Source: Flabesymbios commensalis (lineage: Eukaryota > Annelida > Polychaeta > Terebellida > Flabelligeridae). Taken from it: a DNA stretch of 64,000 nt. Positions 1 through 12,429 of the stretch are shown piece by piece. The stretch is taken from positions 62,255,439 to 62,319,438 of the forward strand of contig OZ024908.1 in assembly GCA_964017125.1 (NCBI GenBank), in the 5' to 3' direction. The notes under the pieces were generated by a model, which searched no databases, had not been told where the DNA came from, and saw nothing but the letters and a program-made list of their open reading frames with translations. How positions within the stretch are numbered: position 1 is the stretch's first letter; each line of letters opens with the position of its first letter. A program made the translations under genes and the position numbers.

Positions 1-1643
<1,643 letters not shown>

Positions 1644-1709
1644 GTTTCTGCAATTGAGCAAGATATTATTGAAGTGGATCCTGAGACAAAAGACATGTTG
1701 AAAATGATG
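1644..1709 (+). CDS. RPS17: 40S ribosomal protein eS17 (RPS17), penultimate exon
   Basis: This exon encodes exactly 22 residues, VSAIEQDIIEVDPETKDMLK plus MM. They match the eS17 stretch that reads [20 protein letters not shown] in mammals. It is bounded by TGCAG at 1643 and the donor GTGAGT at 1710, both in phase 0. It continues from the exon at 599-704 and into that at 3060-3137. Confidence 0.95.
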
Positions 1710-3059
1710 GTGAGTAACGGAATGTCATCTGATGAAAATGTATAATATAGGAAATTGTTTTGATCCTCTTACTTTTCAATAATTTCTCCTATACCTGGAC
1801 AAGCTCTCTGCAAACAAATTATAATCATCTGAAATACCCGTCAAAGCCTTATGTATGCTACTAAATGCACATATTTAAGGGTCGATTTATGTGCTGGCCT
1901 ACTAGTCCGTGATATGAGGAGAGCCAATTAATGTGACCACTCACTGACCCTTAATATGACCAGCATATTTATTCCAGTTGAATTTTAGAACTGATGAAGA
2001 AATGCAATAAAATTAAAACCTGGGTGTTTTCTTTATTAAAAATACATGATTGCTATCTGGATTTGATTATCCGGTTAATTTGGTATTAATTTAAGTTTTA
2101 AAGTTAGTGACTAGAAAAAACCTCCTAAAAGACAGGCCAGTCTTTGTAATGGAGGGACAGTAACTTTTAAAGACAGTTGGCCTCCAGTCTTGAAGAAATT
2201 TCACTCGCCCCCAACTTTTAAAGACAGTTGGCCTCCAGTCTTAAAGAAATTTCACTCGCCACCAATTTTCATATCCGAAGGCCTGCATTATACATGTACA
2301 ATTATACATAATGACACAATAGTAATAAAATCAGGGACTGAATAATATCTTTAAACTAGATAGCAGAACTATCAAAACTTTTTTAGGCTTCTAGAAATTT
2401 CACTAATATTACGAAGTGAGTTTCTGCTTTCAATGAAGGTGCTGCACATGCTGTAATATCATCCAAATGAGTTTAAAATCAGTTGTTTATTGATTTTTGG
2501 CTTGACTGTACAGTGTCTAGTGTATTTCTTACTCGTATATCATTCAAATCATCATCTTAAAAGCCCTTCGACTGAGGCCAGATATAGTCTGTTCAGGGAA
2601 ATCTGCTACTAGAATCACTCTCTACTACAGGGAGATTCTGGCGGATCAGGTGGTATATTCTTAACTCCCAGAGCACTGATGTCGACTACAGTAGACATCC
2701 TGTGTTTTTATTTTTACCTGTATAAACCCCTGCTAACAAGTTGTTAAAAAATAAAATATGCTTTCAATTTTGAAACACTGATATCTGTTAGAACTTGAAT
2801 ATCACAGATATATTATGTGAAGTTGTATTGCAGCAGCGAGACACTTAAAAGTGACTGAAAATTAAAGTTGAATAGCTTGGTGCTCTAGGAGTACAGTGGC
2901 TGTGTTCCCAGACATTCCATCTTAAACAGTATGACCTAACCAGATCTTGTTGATTTCAAGTGTGATTTTTCACACCTAACCACCACCCTATTACTGACTA
3001 TTAGCGATATTTCAAGTATTTGCAACATTAATAATTCATTTTATGATTATATTTTTCAG
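1710..3059 (+). other. RPS17 last intron with a small tandem duplication
   Basis: Intron from GTGAGT to TTTTTCAG. At 2162-2262 a unit of about 51 bp (ACTTTTAAAGACAGTTGGCC onward) occurs twice in tandem with few differences. Nothing else was recognised. Confidence 0.75.
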
Positions 3060-3137
3060 GACATGGGTAACATGGCTGGGCTTCAACTCACCCAGGTGGT
3101 CAACACAGGAGCCAGTTACAGACAACCCAGAACATAA
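3060..3137 (+). CDS. RPS17: 40S ribosomal protein eS17 (RPS17), last exon
   Basis: The exon follows TATTTTTCAG and encodes the 25 C-terminal residues, DMGNMAGLQLTQVVNTGASY then RQPRT, ending in TAA at 3135-3137. The eS17 tail is the least conserved part of the protein. The spacing and the LQLTQ core fit the mammalian LQVTQ. The three visible exons give 82 residues in one uninterrupted frame. A canonical AATAAA follows 22 bases after the stop. Confidence 0.94.
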   Translation, partial: DMGNMAGLQLTQVVNTGASYRQPRT

Positions 3138-3159
3138 GATTCACCTTTGTTTAGCTCGT

Positions 3160-3165
3160 AATAAA
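3160..3165 (+). promoter_or_regulatory. Poly(A) signal of RPS17
   Basis: AATAAA (then AAATAAAT) lies 22 bases after the eS17 stop codon. This is short but typical for the compact 3' ends of ribosomal protein genes. Confidence 0.7.
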
Positions 3166-3244
3166 TAAATTATTGGCTGAATAATCTATTTTGTTATTTA
3201 TTTCACTCGACGATTTGATAGGTCCATGAGAATCTACTCTATCG

Positions 3245-3334
3245 GAGGGTGCACATGGGTTAAAAAACGAACTGTGAATCGCCTGTTCTTAGGGTCCGAA
3301 CATCGAGGATTTCAGCTTATAAATAGTGTAAACA
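3245..3334 (-). repeat. Right arm of the inverted repeat flanking RPS17 exons
   Basis: Reverse complement of 361-455, sharing AGGGTGCAC, ATGGGTTAAAAAACG, CCTGTTCTTAGGG and CATCGAGGATT. It starts about 80 bases after the poly(A) signal of RPS17. Confidence 0.7.
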
Positions 3335-3383
3335 AGAGGAGTGAAGTCCTATATCATCCCCCGCTATAAATTAGGTAAAAACA

Positions 3384-3595
3384 ATTGTGGTCACAAATAT
3401 TTAAAAAGTCGACTTGTGGCCATTTTAAATTTCAGTAAAATCACCTACACATTATTTCTGACTTCAATTTTTAGTAGAGAATGCAAAAATATTGTGGTCA
3501 CAAATATTTAATAAGTCGACTTGTGGCCATTTTAAATTTCAGTAAAATCACCTACACATTATTTCTGACTTTAATTTTTAGTAGAATGCTTTGCA
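3384..3595. repeat. Tandem duplication, period 107 bp
   Basis: Two adjacent copies of a unit beginning ATTGTGGTCACAAATATTTA start at 3384 and 3491 and differ at only a few bases, which suggests a recent duplication. The unit contains GTGGCCATTTTAAATTTCAG, a variant of the GGCGGCCATTTTGAATTT word that recurs in other repeats of this window. Confidence 0.85.
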
Positions 3596-4472
3596 TTCTC
3601 TACTTAAGATGATGTGGTGTTGATGTCTTTTAATGTCTATCGATTCCACGACAATAACGTCAAATTCGTTGAACTGAGACCATATCTAACACCATGTGTC
3701 TGTTAAAAGAACTTTTCATTGCACTACAAACTTAAATTTTGAGATTTATATCCTCAGGTAAACACTTAAATATCGGGTTTTCTGTGATACAATGTCCGCC
3801 ATCTGACATACAGCGTGGCCCAGTCAACAGGGTAAGCCTATACATGTATACAGGTCTACCTCCTTCACGGCTGACAAGTGAGTGGATGAGGTCAGTTCGG
3901 TGACAGGGATACCCAGAAAGCCTGGTGTGGCATATGTTTGTTGGGTAGCTAAGTACATAATGTAACACTATCTTTATTAGTAAATCCGATCGGTATTATA
4001 GTCTCTCAAGGCTGAGAACCACCAGTAACCGTGAAACATTTAAAGCTACTAGTGTTGGTTATCAATGCAATATGATTTCCAATTATCAATTGGGGCAAAA
4101 CGCCTACTATGGTGTGCGAAAAAATCCAGGCATGTGGGCGTTTTGCCCCTTTTGACTATCATGTGTTGTTGGATGATCATGATCTGGATTCGTCATCATC
4201 TAGTATTTCCGGGGTCCCAGTAGGCCTCAAATCTCACAACCGTCTGGTACGTCGCTGGTATCATATGACTAGGCCCACTAGTGAAATTTATATTTAACAA
4301 ACTTAGTTGAATAATTTATCAGTTTCAGCAACATGTCTTAGACTATTTCACTCAGATGAGACTAAATTGCATCCACTTGGTCAATTAATTTGAATATTGT
4401 TCTAGATTTTGCTGCTGCAGTTGTTACAGAGAAAGCTCAGTCTGTCAACCACTCACCCCACACCGACGATCA
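3596..4472. other. Gene-free stretch
   Basis: Short open frames on both strands (for example 3732-3968 minus and 4109-4297 plus) show no recognisable family, codon conservation or splice context. No repeat identified. Confidence 0.6.
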
Positions 4473-4977
4473 GGCTACCGTTGGCCCATCTCACACTCAG
4501 GCTAGGTCTACTGCTTGCCCGTCTCGCACTCAAGCTACTACATGCTGGATTATCTCACACTCAGGCCACTGGCTCATCTCACACTCAGGCTACTGGCCCA
4601 TCTCACACTCTGAGGCTACTGGCCCTCTCACTATTGGCCCATCTCACACTCAGGCTACTGGCTCATCCCAGACTGAGGCTACTGGCCCATCTCACACTCA
4701 CGTCACTGGCCCATCTCACACTCAGGCTACTGGCCTGTCTCACACTCAGGCTACTGGCCCATCTCACTCTCAGGTTACTGGTCCATCCCACTGTCTCACA
4801 CTCAGGCCACCGCTGGCCCATCTCACACTCGGGCTACTGGCCTGTCTCACACTCAGGCCACTGGCCCATTTCACACTCAGGCAACTGGCCTATCTCGCAC
4901 TGACTACTGGTTCATCTAAGATTCAGGCTACTGGCCCATCTTACACTCAGACTACTGGCCCATCTCACACTCAGGCA
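4473..4977. repeat. 24-bp minisatellite, about 20 units
   Basis: Units of TGGCCCATCTCACACTCAGG plus CTAC, imperfect, with occasional shorter or longer units. Because the unit is a multiple of three and has no stop in two frames, long open frames arise (4390-5100 reads ATGPSHTQ repeats). Unit-length changes move the frame partway along without closing it. This suggests the reading frame is a by-product of the repeat and not selected. Confidence 0.85.
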
Positions 4978-5855
4978 TGTTTAGTACAGCTGCCAAAAAG
5001 ATCTCTAAAAGACCTGGAACTATGCATGACAAAATTGACAAGGATTCTAACCATTTTAGTTGATGCCAACAAGATAATTGATTTATGTGATGATATATAG
5101 GCCCAACCTATTTCTGCAGAATGAAGTCACGCACAATTTAGGGAAATTCAGTACATACATCAGCGCATCGTTGTGGCTTCATGATTTCATGAATGAGTTT
5201 ATAAATTCAGAAAATTATATTGATCTGTGCACACAGAACTACTGTTTTGCTTTGATGTTGGGTCAACGTACATAACGCTAGCTGTTTAACCATGGTTCAG
5301 TATTAAATGTGTCAGTTATTCATTTTTGCTGGGTGACCTGGAGTAATAAGAGTTTTACATCAGCTGACTAGCTATCAATATAATGTTTACAATAAATCAT
5401 GAGCTGAATAAGACACATATTACTGTACATCAGTTGTCAAGGAGCATTAATTACATGAGCTGACTGATAGTGCTCATTACTTAAGCTGACTATTAGCTTT
5501 ACATGAGCTAAATTAAGAGCATATCACCATACACATGATACATGTGAATATTATTAGCACATTATTTTAAATTTGCATGTTGTCTGCTTCATTATATTTT
5601 TTTCTGAGTAGTCATCTGATAATAATTGCTTAAATGAGTCACTGTAGTCCACTGTGTGTGAACAGAGGGACACATCTGTACCCAGAAAGCACCACGTAGG
5701 CCTACGCTGATCACGAGGATAGAGGCAACTCGGGTGCAACTAAAACTGAGAACACACATATAGTGTTCTATAGCATTAATTGTGAAACATCTGCATTTTA
5801 GCTTTCCCTGAAGCCCAGCGCAGGCTCTACTTCAGTGCCGGCAGGCTATAGTTAG
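4978..5855. other. Gene-free stretch
   Basis: AT-rich sequence with many short variants of the word ATGAGCTGA near 5350-5510 (for example CATCAGCTGACTAG and ACATGAGCTAA). It may be a degraded simple array. No gene recognised. Confidence 0.5.
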
Positions 5856-6245
5856 TTTTTGCGCCCACAAAAAATTATGAAGTTTATGCATGGCGGCCAT
5901 TTTGAATTTTGGTAAAACCTTGAAAAAATCACATGCACATCTCCATATCGTGGGGAATGTGATAGTAAAACTTTAATAATTTACGACTTGGGTTTTTGAG
6001 TTTTTGCGACCTCAAAAAAATTAAAATTGATACGTGGCTGCCATTTTGAATTTCAACAAAACCTTAAAAAATCACCTGCACATCTCCATATTGTGGGGAG
6101 TGTGATTGTAAAATTTGAAAAATTTCAGACAATAAGGTTGCGCCCACAAAAAATAATTTGGAGTTAGACTTCTGGTGGCCATTTTGAATTTTGGTAGCAT
6201 CTTTCAAAAATCATTTTGAATTTCAGTAAAACCTTGAAAAAGTCC
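5856..6245. repeat. Tandem array with GGCGGCCATTTTGAATTT, about 2.5 units
   Basis: Units of roughly 135-145 bp begin at GCGCCCACAAAAAAT (about 5860), GCGACCTCAAAAAAAT (about 6006) and GCGCCCACAAAAAAT (about 6142). Each contains a GGCGGCCATTTTGAATTTTG variant followed by AAAACCTTGAAAAAATCAC and CTGCACATCTCCATATTGTG. The same core recurs in the terminal repeats of the three large DNA transposons in this window. Confidence 0.75.
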
Positions 6246-6249
6246 ACTG

Positions 6250-6535
6250 CCCTCAGGTAGAGGTTAGCACCGCTGCCTCGGGGTTCGGTTCCCGGTCTTG
6301 GCGGTTTGAAAGAAACAAAAACGTTTCTTCCCCATCCACGTGTAAAACTTAGTATTTTGGGGAGCCTCCGTGACCAAGAGGTTGCGTGCTCAGCCTCAGA
6401 CCGCCATTGCTCGAATTTTGAATCCCCTGTCTGAAGGACAGTGTCATCTCACCATCCTCAGGAGGCTCTCCTGGCCCAGTTTAGCCTAATGTGCACAAAG
6501 GTGGCCTAAAGCCCTATTCATTTCATTTCATTTTG
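6250..6535 (+). mobile_element. SINE with two tRNA-like heads, copy 1
   Basis: The first head has GGTTAGCACCGCTGCC (A-box-like) and GGTTCGGTTCCCGG (B-box-like). A conserved linker follows (GGCGGTTTGAAAGAAAC, TTTCTTCCCCATCCACGTGT). A second tRNA-like block then runs from GAGCCTCCGTGACC to GCTCGAATTTTGAATCC, with a body (GGACAGTGTCATCTCACC, CTCCTGGCCCAGTTTAGCCT, GTGCACAAAGGTGGCCTAAA) and a CATTTCATTTCATTT tail. The same structure occurs at 7602, 11456, 34553 and 35010. It is RNA-polymerase-III-type and non-coding. Calling the second block a tRNA head is an inference. Confidence 0.85.
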
Positions 6536-7601
6536 CAGATCTCGATATAGTCATGGTGTCAAACTAGAAAACTATGATGTCGCTAAACATTTTTTAGTAC
6601 AAGCAAGGTACCATTTTAAATATTATCTTGAACATTCCTAGATACCATATTAAGGTGTTGCCAAACTAAAAGTGTGATTTTTAAGTATTTAATATGTATT
6701 TTAAAAACAGACGCGTGTATGGTCTATTTTAACGGTAAAATGCCGTTTTAATTATTCTCCGATTTTACATGATCTTCCATAATAGTCAGCCATCAAGGCT
6801 ATCGTGTCAACATGGTGAAAATCTTTGTTACAAGCGATATATCTATCTAGATATGTTTTATAGATACCAGAGATGAGTTCTAAGGCAGATAACAATTTTT
6901 TGTTGAACCGGAAAGTGTTTAAAACTGAAAAACAAAATGGCCACTAAATTCACTATGAAATGTGCTATAATTCCATATATCCCAAACTGCAATCGCCAAT
7001 AACACGTCTACATCTTATTAGTAATTGCAAAAATAACAAACGGTCATTAGCCAAAATCTAGCTTTTCGCTAGATCTCATAAAATAGTCATGCTATTGTTA
7101 TCATTATCATCTTTTAACCATGTTGTCATGATCAGTAATATATTTAATAATTATTTTTATATGATTTCATAGATATTTTGTAGCATATGACATCATGTTA
7201 TGCAAAAAATACCAAAATTTAATATATTAAGAGCCATCAGTCACCTAAGATCAGTAATGTTGACGGCTCAAATTCCCAGGTTAAATAGACAAATTGTATG
7301 CCCAAACAAAATAGTTTGAGCAATATGAGTCATATGTTGCTTAGACATAGACATCAATCGGCATGCGGTGCCAAAAAAAGGACTATAGAGGTTTTACCCT
7401 AGGAGGCATTGACATAAACGAACGCATGCACATCAAACCGCCTTAGATAGTCCTCTAAAGCACGACGGTAGGCACCCGATCTTTGTTGTGTTTAGGATTT
7501 TGAATTGCTGTTCATATTTAAGTGGCATGTGAGCAGATCTCCTCGATAGTGCACGTGTGGCAGCTACAAAATGTTGGTGATCGAAAGGTTTCTTTTTTTA
7601 C
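6536..7601. other. Gene-free stretch
   Basis: AT-rich sequence. At 6905-6950 a segment reading GGAAAGTGTTTAAAACTG then CAAAATGGCCACTAAATT occurs inverted at about 18990-19040, so it belongs to a dispersed repeat. No coding content recognised. Confidence 0.55.
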
Positions 7602-7906
7602 GGGGCGGGGGCCCTAGGGTAGTGGTTAGCACCGCTGCCTTTCACGCTACAGTTCGGTTCCAGGTCTCGGCGGTTTGAAAGAAACAAAAAGTTTCTTCCC
7701 CATCCACGTGTGAAACTCAGTATTGTGGGGAGCCTCTGTGACCGAGAGGTAGTGTGCTCGGCCTCAGACCGCCAGGGCTCGAATTTCGAATTCTGTGTCT
7801 GGAGGACAGTGTCATCTCATTCATCTCACCATGCTCAGGAGGTTCTCCTGGCCCAGTTTAGCCTATATGTGCACAAAGGTGGCCTAAAGCCCGATTCATT
7901 TCTTTT
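7602..7906 (+). mobile_element. SINE with two tRNA-like heads, copy 2
   Basis: This is the best-preserved plus-strand copy. The first head is at about 7612-7675 (TAGGGTAGTGGTTAGCACCG, then GTTCGGTTCC). The linker is GGCGGTTTGAAAGAAAC. The second tRNA-like block is at about 7730-7795 (GTGACCGAGAGGTAGTGTGC to GCTCGAATTTCGAAT). The body ends GTGGCCTAAAGCCCGATTCA. The first head has an extra GCCTTTCACGCTA that is also present in the minus-strand copies, so it is probably ancestral. Confidence 0.88.
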
Positions 7907-8084
7907 GCTACGCAGTCGTATTGGTGAAGTAATCATATGGGTACACATTTTATGAAATAAATATATGTTAGAGATCCATATCTGTTGCTGAACTTTGAAG
8001 TGGTTGCAAACTTGTGTAGATACAGTTTCGTCATCCCTCCACTCAACTGAAGGGCGTGTAGGCCTACTCATTTCATTTTCATAT

Positions 8085-9300
8085 TTATATAAAACCCAAG
8101 AGTTTATACAGCTCTACAGATAAATATGGACCAATGGTTGATGAATTAATTAGATGATATTTACATGACAAAAGTGATTCCAATGAACATTATATAATTG
8201 TTGATGTTAAAGAAGATTACATTGATGACGATAAGGACGTGATAATAGAGCTCACACTCCGCTCGAGCCATTGTATTTACAACATATATAATTATTGCAT
8301 TTGTACCAGAACAATTAGATCTTGGGTTGGACAATTCACCAGAATACAGAATCAGAGTCTGTTGAGATGATTCATATCAGATCATTGGCATAAAGATGGG
8401 TGCGATAAGTAGATGCTTACAGCTAGCTAGAATATGCGCCTTCGTCGGTATGAGCAGAATGGTTATATACCTACCAACTGGAATTGTTCCTGATCACACA
8501 TGAATTTTCTTGTTGGCCTGAATGGTTAATGCCCCGGAGCCTACACAAAATTGTTTGAGTTCCACGGCAACGTGGGTCAGCTCCATCATCAGAGACTGAT
8601 GCTCCATAGACTAATGAGAAATTCACAAACTTTGATTGAAGCATCTACAGGAGAAAACTTTGTTCTCAGGGAATTGTTCATTATGAGTTAGTGACTATTG
8701 CTTTACGTCGCCTTGTGCGTATTATTATAATATGAAATATTATGTCAATATCTCGACAGAAGAAATGTTGAATATCATATTGAGCAATACTGCACACTCC
8801 ATGCTTTTGAAAAAGTTTATATTGATGTAATGCACAACCATGATCATATTCGTTGAATCATGTTTTCATCTCGAATAAATTCTGTAGTTAGGCCTTGTGG
8901 TGTGCATTTGATCCCACCATGCTCAGCTTTCAATGAGGAATGGTGTCCTTATTAAGTATGTGACTGATACAGCACAGCAATCATGCACTGCTTGGTCAAA
9001 ATAAACTAATCTTTGATGAACAACTTGCTTATAACATTTGAAGCCAAAGATTTTTAGTGGCTTCTTCTCGAAAAGTATCACAGTGTTCTCATTGTGATAG
9101 CTGACTTACATATATTTTGTGAGAATTATCAGATAACACAAGGAATGATGGAAGAACGATGGAAATCCAGTATGTTTACCGAATCAAAACAATCGTACAT
9201 GACAAGTCTTACTACAAAGTCTCGAGATAGCAATGGGCTAACCAATAAAGCAGTGTAGTGTCATATTGGTGTCAACCACGATATATGTTCAATAACATTC
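8085..9300 (+). pseudogene. Decayed coding relic, family not recognised
   Basis: Several plus-strand segments read as protein-like text, for example GPMVDELIR, EHYIIVDVKEDYIDDDKDV near 8130-8250, FEFHGNVGQLHHQRLMLHRL near 8560-8620, ASTGENFVLRELF near 8640-8690 and TQGMMEERWKSSMF near 9138-9175. They are spread over about 1.2 kb, lack splice signals that would explain the gaps, and look broken. I do not recognise the family. It could be a host pseudogene or part of a mobile or virus-derived element, so I treat it only as a fossil. Confidence 0.4.
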
Positions 9301-10084
9301 AATGAGCAATCCATTGATTAACGGCCCACACGAGCTATGCGATTTGTCATAACTAACAAAAATACAGACCATATAAACTTTATCAAACTGAGTATTTCAA
9401 TGTGTAGGAATGTGTGCATATTCAAAACACTACTTTTGCAGTGCTATGGTCATGCTTTGCTCCCATAATAACAGGCGAAATGTGTATAGGCTACTTCACT
9501 GATCTAACAACTTATGGTTATATGGCCATATGGCAGATTCCACGATAATGTGTACCACCAACCTACCGAGTGGAGCTAAAAATAAAATAATAGTCTAAAT
9601 TATTATTTTGACGTTTCATTAAGTTCGCAAAATGAACAAACAATATGTTTTTGATAAATTCGATATAATTTATAAATTGTATAATGTTAAAAAAACATTT
9701 ATTCGTGCAGTTTTGCAATGGGAAATAAAGAGAAAATTTGTTGTTTTAATAATAGTCACTCACACATAATTCACCTGTCACCGACACATGAAATTTACAC
9801 AAATTAACGTAAAATATCATATTATGACCTTTATTTTGCTTATTATTATTTGTTAAATGTTGATTTAGCAACCAAATTGCTAACGTGACTTTTCAAGCTG
9901 TCTTGGACGTACATCTGTACGTAATAACGTTGGCATGTAGGCCCTACTCAAGTTAACATAATAGGTTCTAATAATAATATGATAGGCCTATATTTATTTG
10001 GCGTACATATCCAGCTCATCATATGCCTACAAGCTACATGGCGACGTACATCATATTATCCCTGGTCATAGGACATGTTAGGCC
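9301..10084. other. Gene-free stretch
   Basis: AT-rich sequence; no ORF or repeat recognised apart from copies of TAGGCCTA at about 9983 and 10082. Confidence 0.55.
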
Positions 10085-10330
10085 TAATTAATGTACCATT
10101 TCAACTCCCCGGGGAGCATATATCACTGCAAACGTTTTGAGCTAGTGATTTTTTTATTATCGAACATATTTTCCATCTCTATCCTACCAGGTAAGATTAC
10201 TCATTCACACCTGAGTGAAATGAAGCACGTAGGGGCACAACATTGACATATCAATATCCCAGTGTGGAGAGGAGAAACATGATATTTCTCTGAAAATTAC
10301 GCACCAAGCAAGCCTTAAACTCACAAGGCA
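10085..10330 (-). mobile_element. SINE fragment of the family seen intact at 36150-36495
   Basis: Shares CCATTTCAACTC, GGAGCATA, CATCTCTATCCTACCAGGTA, GGCACAACATTGA and GAGAAACATGATATTTCTCT with the copy at 36150-36495, whose tRNA-derived head lies at its right end. Here the head region is missing or very diverged and the alignment fades after ACCAAGCAAGCC. Confidence 0.65.
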
Positions 10331-10379
10331 GGCATGCAGCGGCTAATTGACAAGTTCTACGCTTTATCCATTGCAGTTC

Positions 10380-10815
10380 CCAAAAACAGTTTGTTATGGT
10401 GGCTGATTCGTCTCACCTCGTATCCGCGTTCCCTCGAACTCTCGCGTTCTGGGCGAGAATGCGAGAATAATCAGCGAGAACGTGAAAAATACGCGGATGC
10501 GAGAATACGAGAGTGCGAGTTTGCGAGAATAAATCGCGAGAACACAATAAAGACGAGAACTCGAGTTTGCGAGATGACGAGGACACGAAAAAGACGAGAA
10601 TACATCGCGAGAACATGAAAAAGACGAGAACGCGAGAACGTGAACAAAGAGAGTCTGCGAGATACACCGCGCAGTTGGAAACGTTAAAACGCGTGTTTTT
10701 TGTCCCCTCGCAACGAAGGAAGTTGAAAACAAAGATGAACGAACGAAGAAGACATCGTATCCTTAATATGTTAACATTAATGGAGTTTTTAGCAATATTC
10801 AGGTTGACAACGTCT
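10380..10815 (+). repeat. Compound repeat, copy I: CGAGAAC-rich array plus unique block
   Basis: The segment begins GTTTGTTATGGTGGCTGATT and passes into an imperfect purine-rich array built from GCGAGAACACGAAAAAGA-like words (about 10430-10660). A unique block follows (CGCGCAGTTGGAAACG, TTTTTTGTCCCCTCGCAACG, ATGTTAACATTAATGG, TTTTAGCAATATTCAG). The whole segment is present in reverse orientation at 20079-20276 plus 22046-22225. The overlapping open frames on both strands follow from the low-complexity array and are not genes. Confidence 0.85.
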
Positions 10816-11009
10816 TATATTAAGTTCAGAATATAATTATTACGATGTAATAATAATGCGCATGCATGCATAGTTAGGTTTAGTCGCAATTATCTCTAGC
10901 TAACGTATCATTTAAGGAAAATGAATGTGGACAGCGTTGATTGTCATCGACGTAGAACCTGTAATAGTTACCGTTGGACCAGCGTCGAAGACGATAGGCC
11001 AACATTAAC

Positions 11010-11075
11010 GTCTCGTGTTGCAGGGATATAGCGTCTCAAGGGCCTAACCCTTGTCCTGCTAGGGCTGCCAACCAC
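11010..11075 (-). repeat. Single unit of the 48-bp minisatellite
   Basis: Reads CGTCTCAAGGGCCTAACCCT then TGTCCTGCTAGGGCTGCCAA, the reverse complement of one unit of the array at 19060-20078. With 10380-10815 it repeats the order seen in the second, inverted compound repeat, where this unit has been expanded about twenty-fold. Confidence 0.75.
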
Positions 11076-11455
11076 ATAGGGGAGACCATTGTAGGCTTAT
11101 ATTGGTACATTGGACACCCACTACACGGACTAAAATAAGAATGTGATAACTTCACTTATGGCACCAATATTATAGGAAACACCTTCCAAGGTTAAAATCA
11201 TAGGGGCCTAGTTTATTTTGCACATCTTTCGAATAAAATTTATTAAAAATCAGAAAAATATCTTTGACCATGTTTTGCGTATTTTTCCTTTTAGTTAGAA
11301 CAGTCAGAATTCGATGATTATTGTAGCAAACTTGATCGGGTGAATTTTAAATGCAAACAATATTGTTTAATATTAGGCTGAATAAGAAACACTATGATAT
11401 AATAAACATTCTACGATGCGAAATTTGAACCCCGGTAATTTTGAGATCGTGTTTG
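11076..11455. other. Gene-free stretch
   Basis: AT-rich sequence; nothing recognised. Confidence 0.5.
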
Positions 11456-11993
11456 CAATGAAATGTATCGGGCTTTAGGTCACCTTTGTGCACATATAGG
11501 CTAAACTGGGCCAGGAGAACCTCCTGAGGATGGTGAGATGATTGGGGTGAGATGACACTGTCCTCCAGACACAGGATTCGAAATTCGAGCCCTGGCGGTC
11601 TGAGGCCGAGCACGCTACCTCTCGGTCACGGAGGCTCCCCACAATACTGACTTTCACACGTGGATGGGGAAGAAACATTTTTTGTTTCTTTCAAACCGCC
11701 GAGACCGGGAACCGAACCCCGAACTCTGGCGTGAAAGGCAGCGGTGCTAACCACTTTCCTAGGTCTCCCGCCCATCGCCCTTACAAGCATCTGCACCGCC
11801 GGGTCCGGGTCGTTATTCCGACAGGTCGTTATTCCGACAGGTCGATATTCCGACAGGTCGTTATTCCGACAGGTCGATATTCCGACAAACAGGTCGTTAT
11901 TCCGACAGGTCGTTATTCCGACAGGTCGATAGTCCCACAAACGGGTCGTGAAAGGCAGCGGTGCTAACCACTACCCTAGGGCCCCCGCCCATC
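11456..11993 (-). mobile_element. SINE with two tRNA-like heads, copy 3, head duplicated around a 16-bp array
   Basis: The reverse complement of the SINE occupies about 11456-11778. Its head end, GTGAAAGGCAGCGGTGCTAA to CCCGCCCATCG, is then repeated at 11947-11993. Between the two head ends lies a tandem array (11807-11948). The outer copy is cleaner (CCTAGGGCCCCCGCCC) and matches copies 2 and 4 better than the inner copy does. Confidence 0.82.
11807..11948. repeat. 16-bp tandem array GGTCGTTATTCCGACA
   Basis: About eight units alternating GGTCGTTATTCCGACA and GGTCGATATTCCGACA. Each unit contains a GTCG...CGAC inverted pair, so a single strand could form a row of small hairpins. The array lies exactly between two copies of the SINE head. 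Confidence 0.9.
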
Positions 11994-12429
11994 GTGTTTG
12001 CAATGCTAGGTAGACCGCTTTCCAACAGGGGTCAGGGGTGGCCGGAAAGAGCACGACTGCTGTAGAGATTGACGCAATGTTGTTTTAATATTGGTCCACC
12101 GTCTACTACGTTGGACCAGCATTATGCCACTATTGGGTGAACGCTTCGTGCTTGCTGTGAGATTGTGAATTTCATGCCGGCGGAGTTGGAGGGATGGGAG
12201 AAGGACTATATTACAGACAAGGACATTCAGGCTCTATAATGATTATGGTTGGCCGAGTGTTGTTTGCTAGTTGTGAACATGCACTCGATGACCACGATTC
12301 AAAATGAAGTTAGGCTATGTTTATGGCAGTCTTTATAATATAACCCTACAATAATTGTTACATGATTATTTAGTCATAACAACACAATTATTTACAATAT
12401 TATTATGCCTTTCATGTTCACTATTATAG
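11994..12429. other. Gene-free stretch with a hairpin-MITE remnant
   Basis: About 12060-12172 holds a diverged copy of the CCCAGCAAACAC hairpin family (CAATGTTGTTTTAATATTGG, GTTGGACCAGCATTATGCCA, CTTCGTGCTTGCTG). A short open frame beginning ATG at 12174 (MPAELEGWEKDYITDKDIQ) could be a first exon of the integrase-core gene, but no clear donor supports it. Confidence 0.5.

Noticed and set aside
4390-5100. 236-codon ORF with ATGPSHTQ repeats
   Set aside because: The frame is carried by a 24-bp minisatellite and changes register with unit-length changes; no conserved flanking domain or splice signals.
6250-6420. tRNA gene candidates in the SINE heads (also 36410-36490 minus)
   Set aside because: A/B boxes are present but the arms do not form complete tRNAs, and the same sequence recurs with a fixed SINE body.
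10334-10836. Overlapping Arg/Glu-rich and Ser/Phe-rich ORFs
   Set aside because: Products of the CGAGAAC low-complexity array, open on both strands, with an inverted second copy elsewhere.
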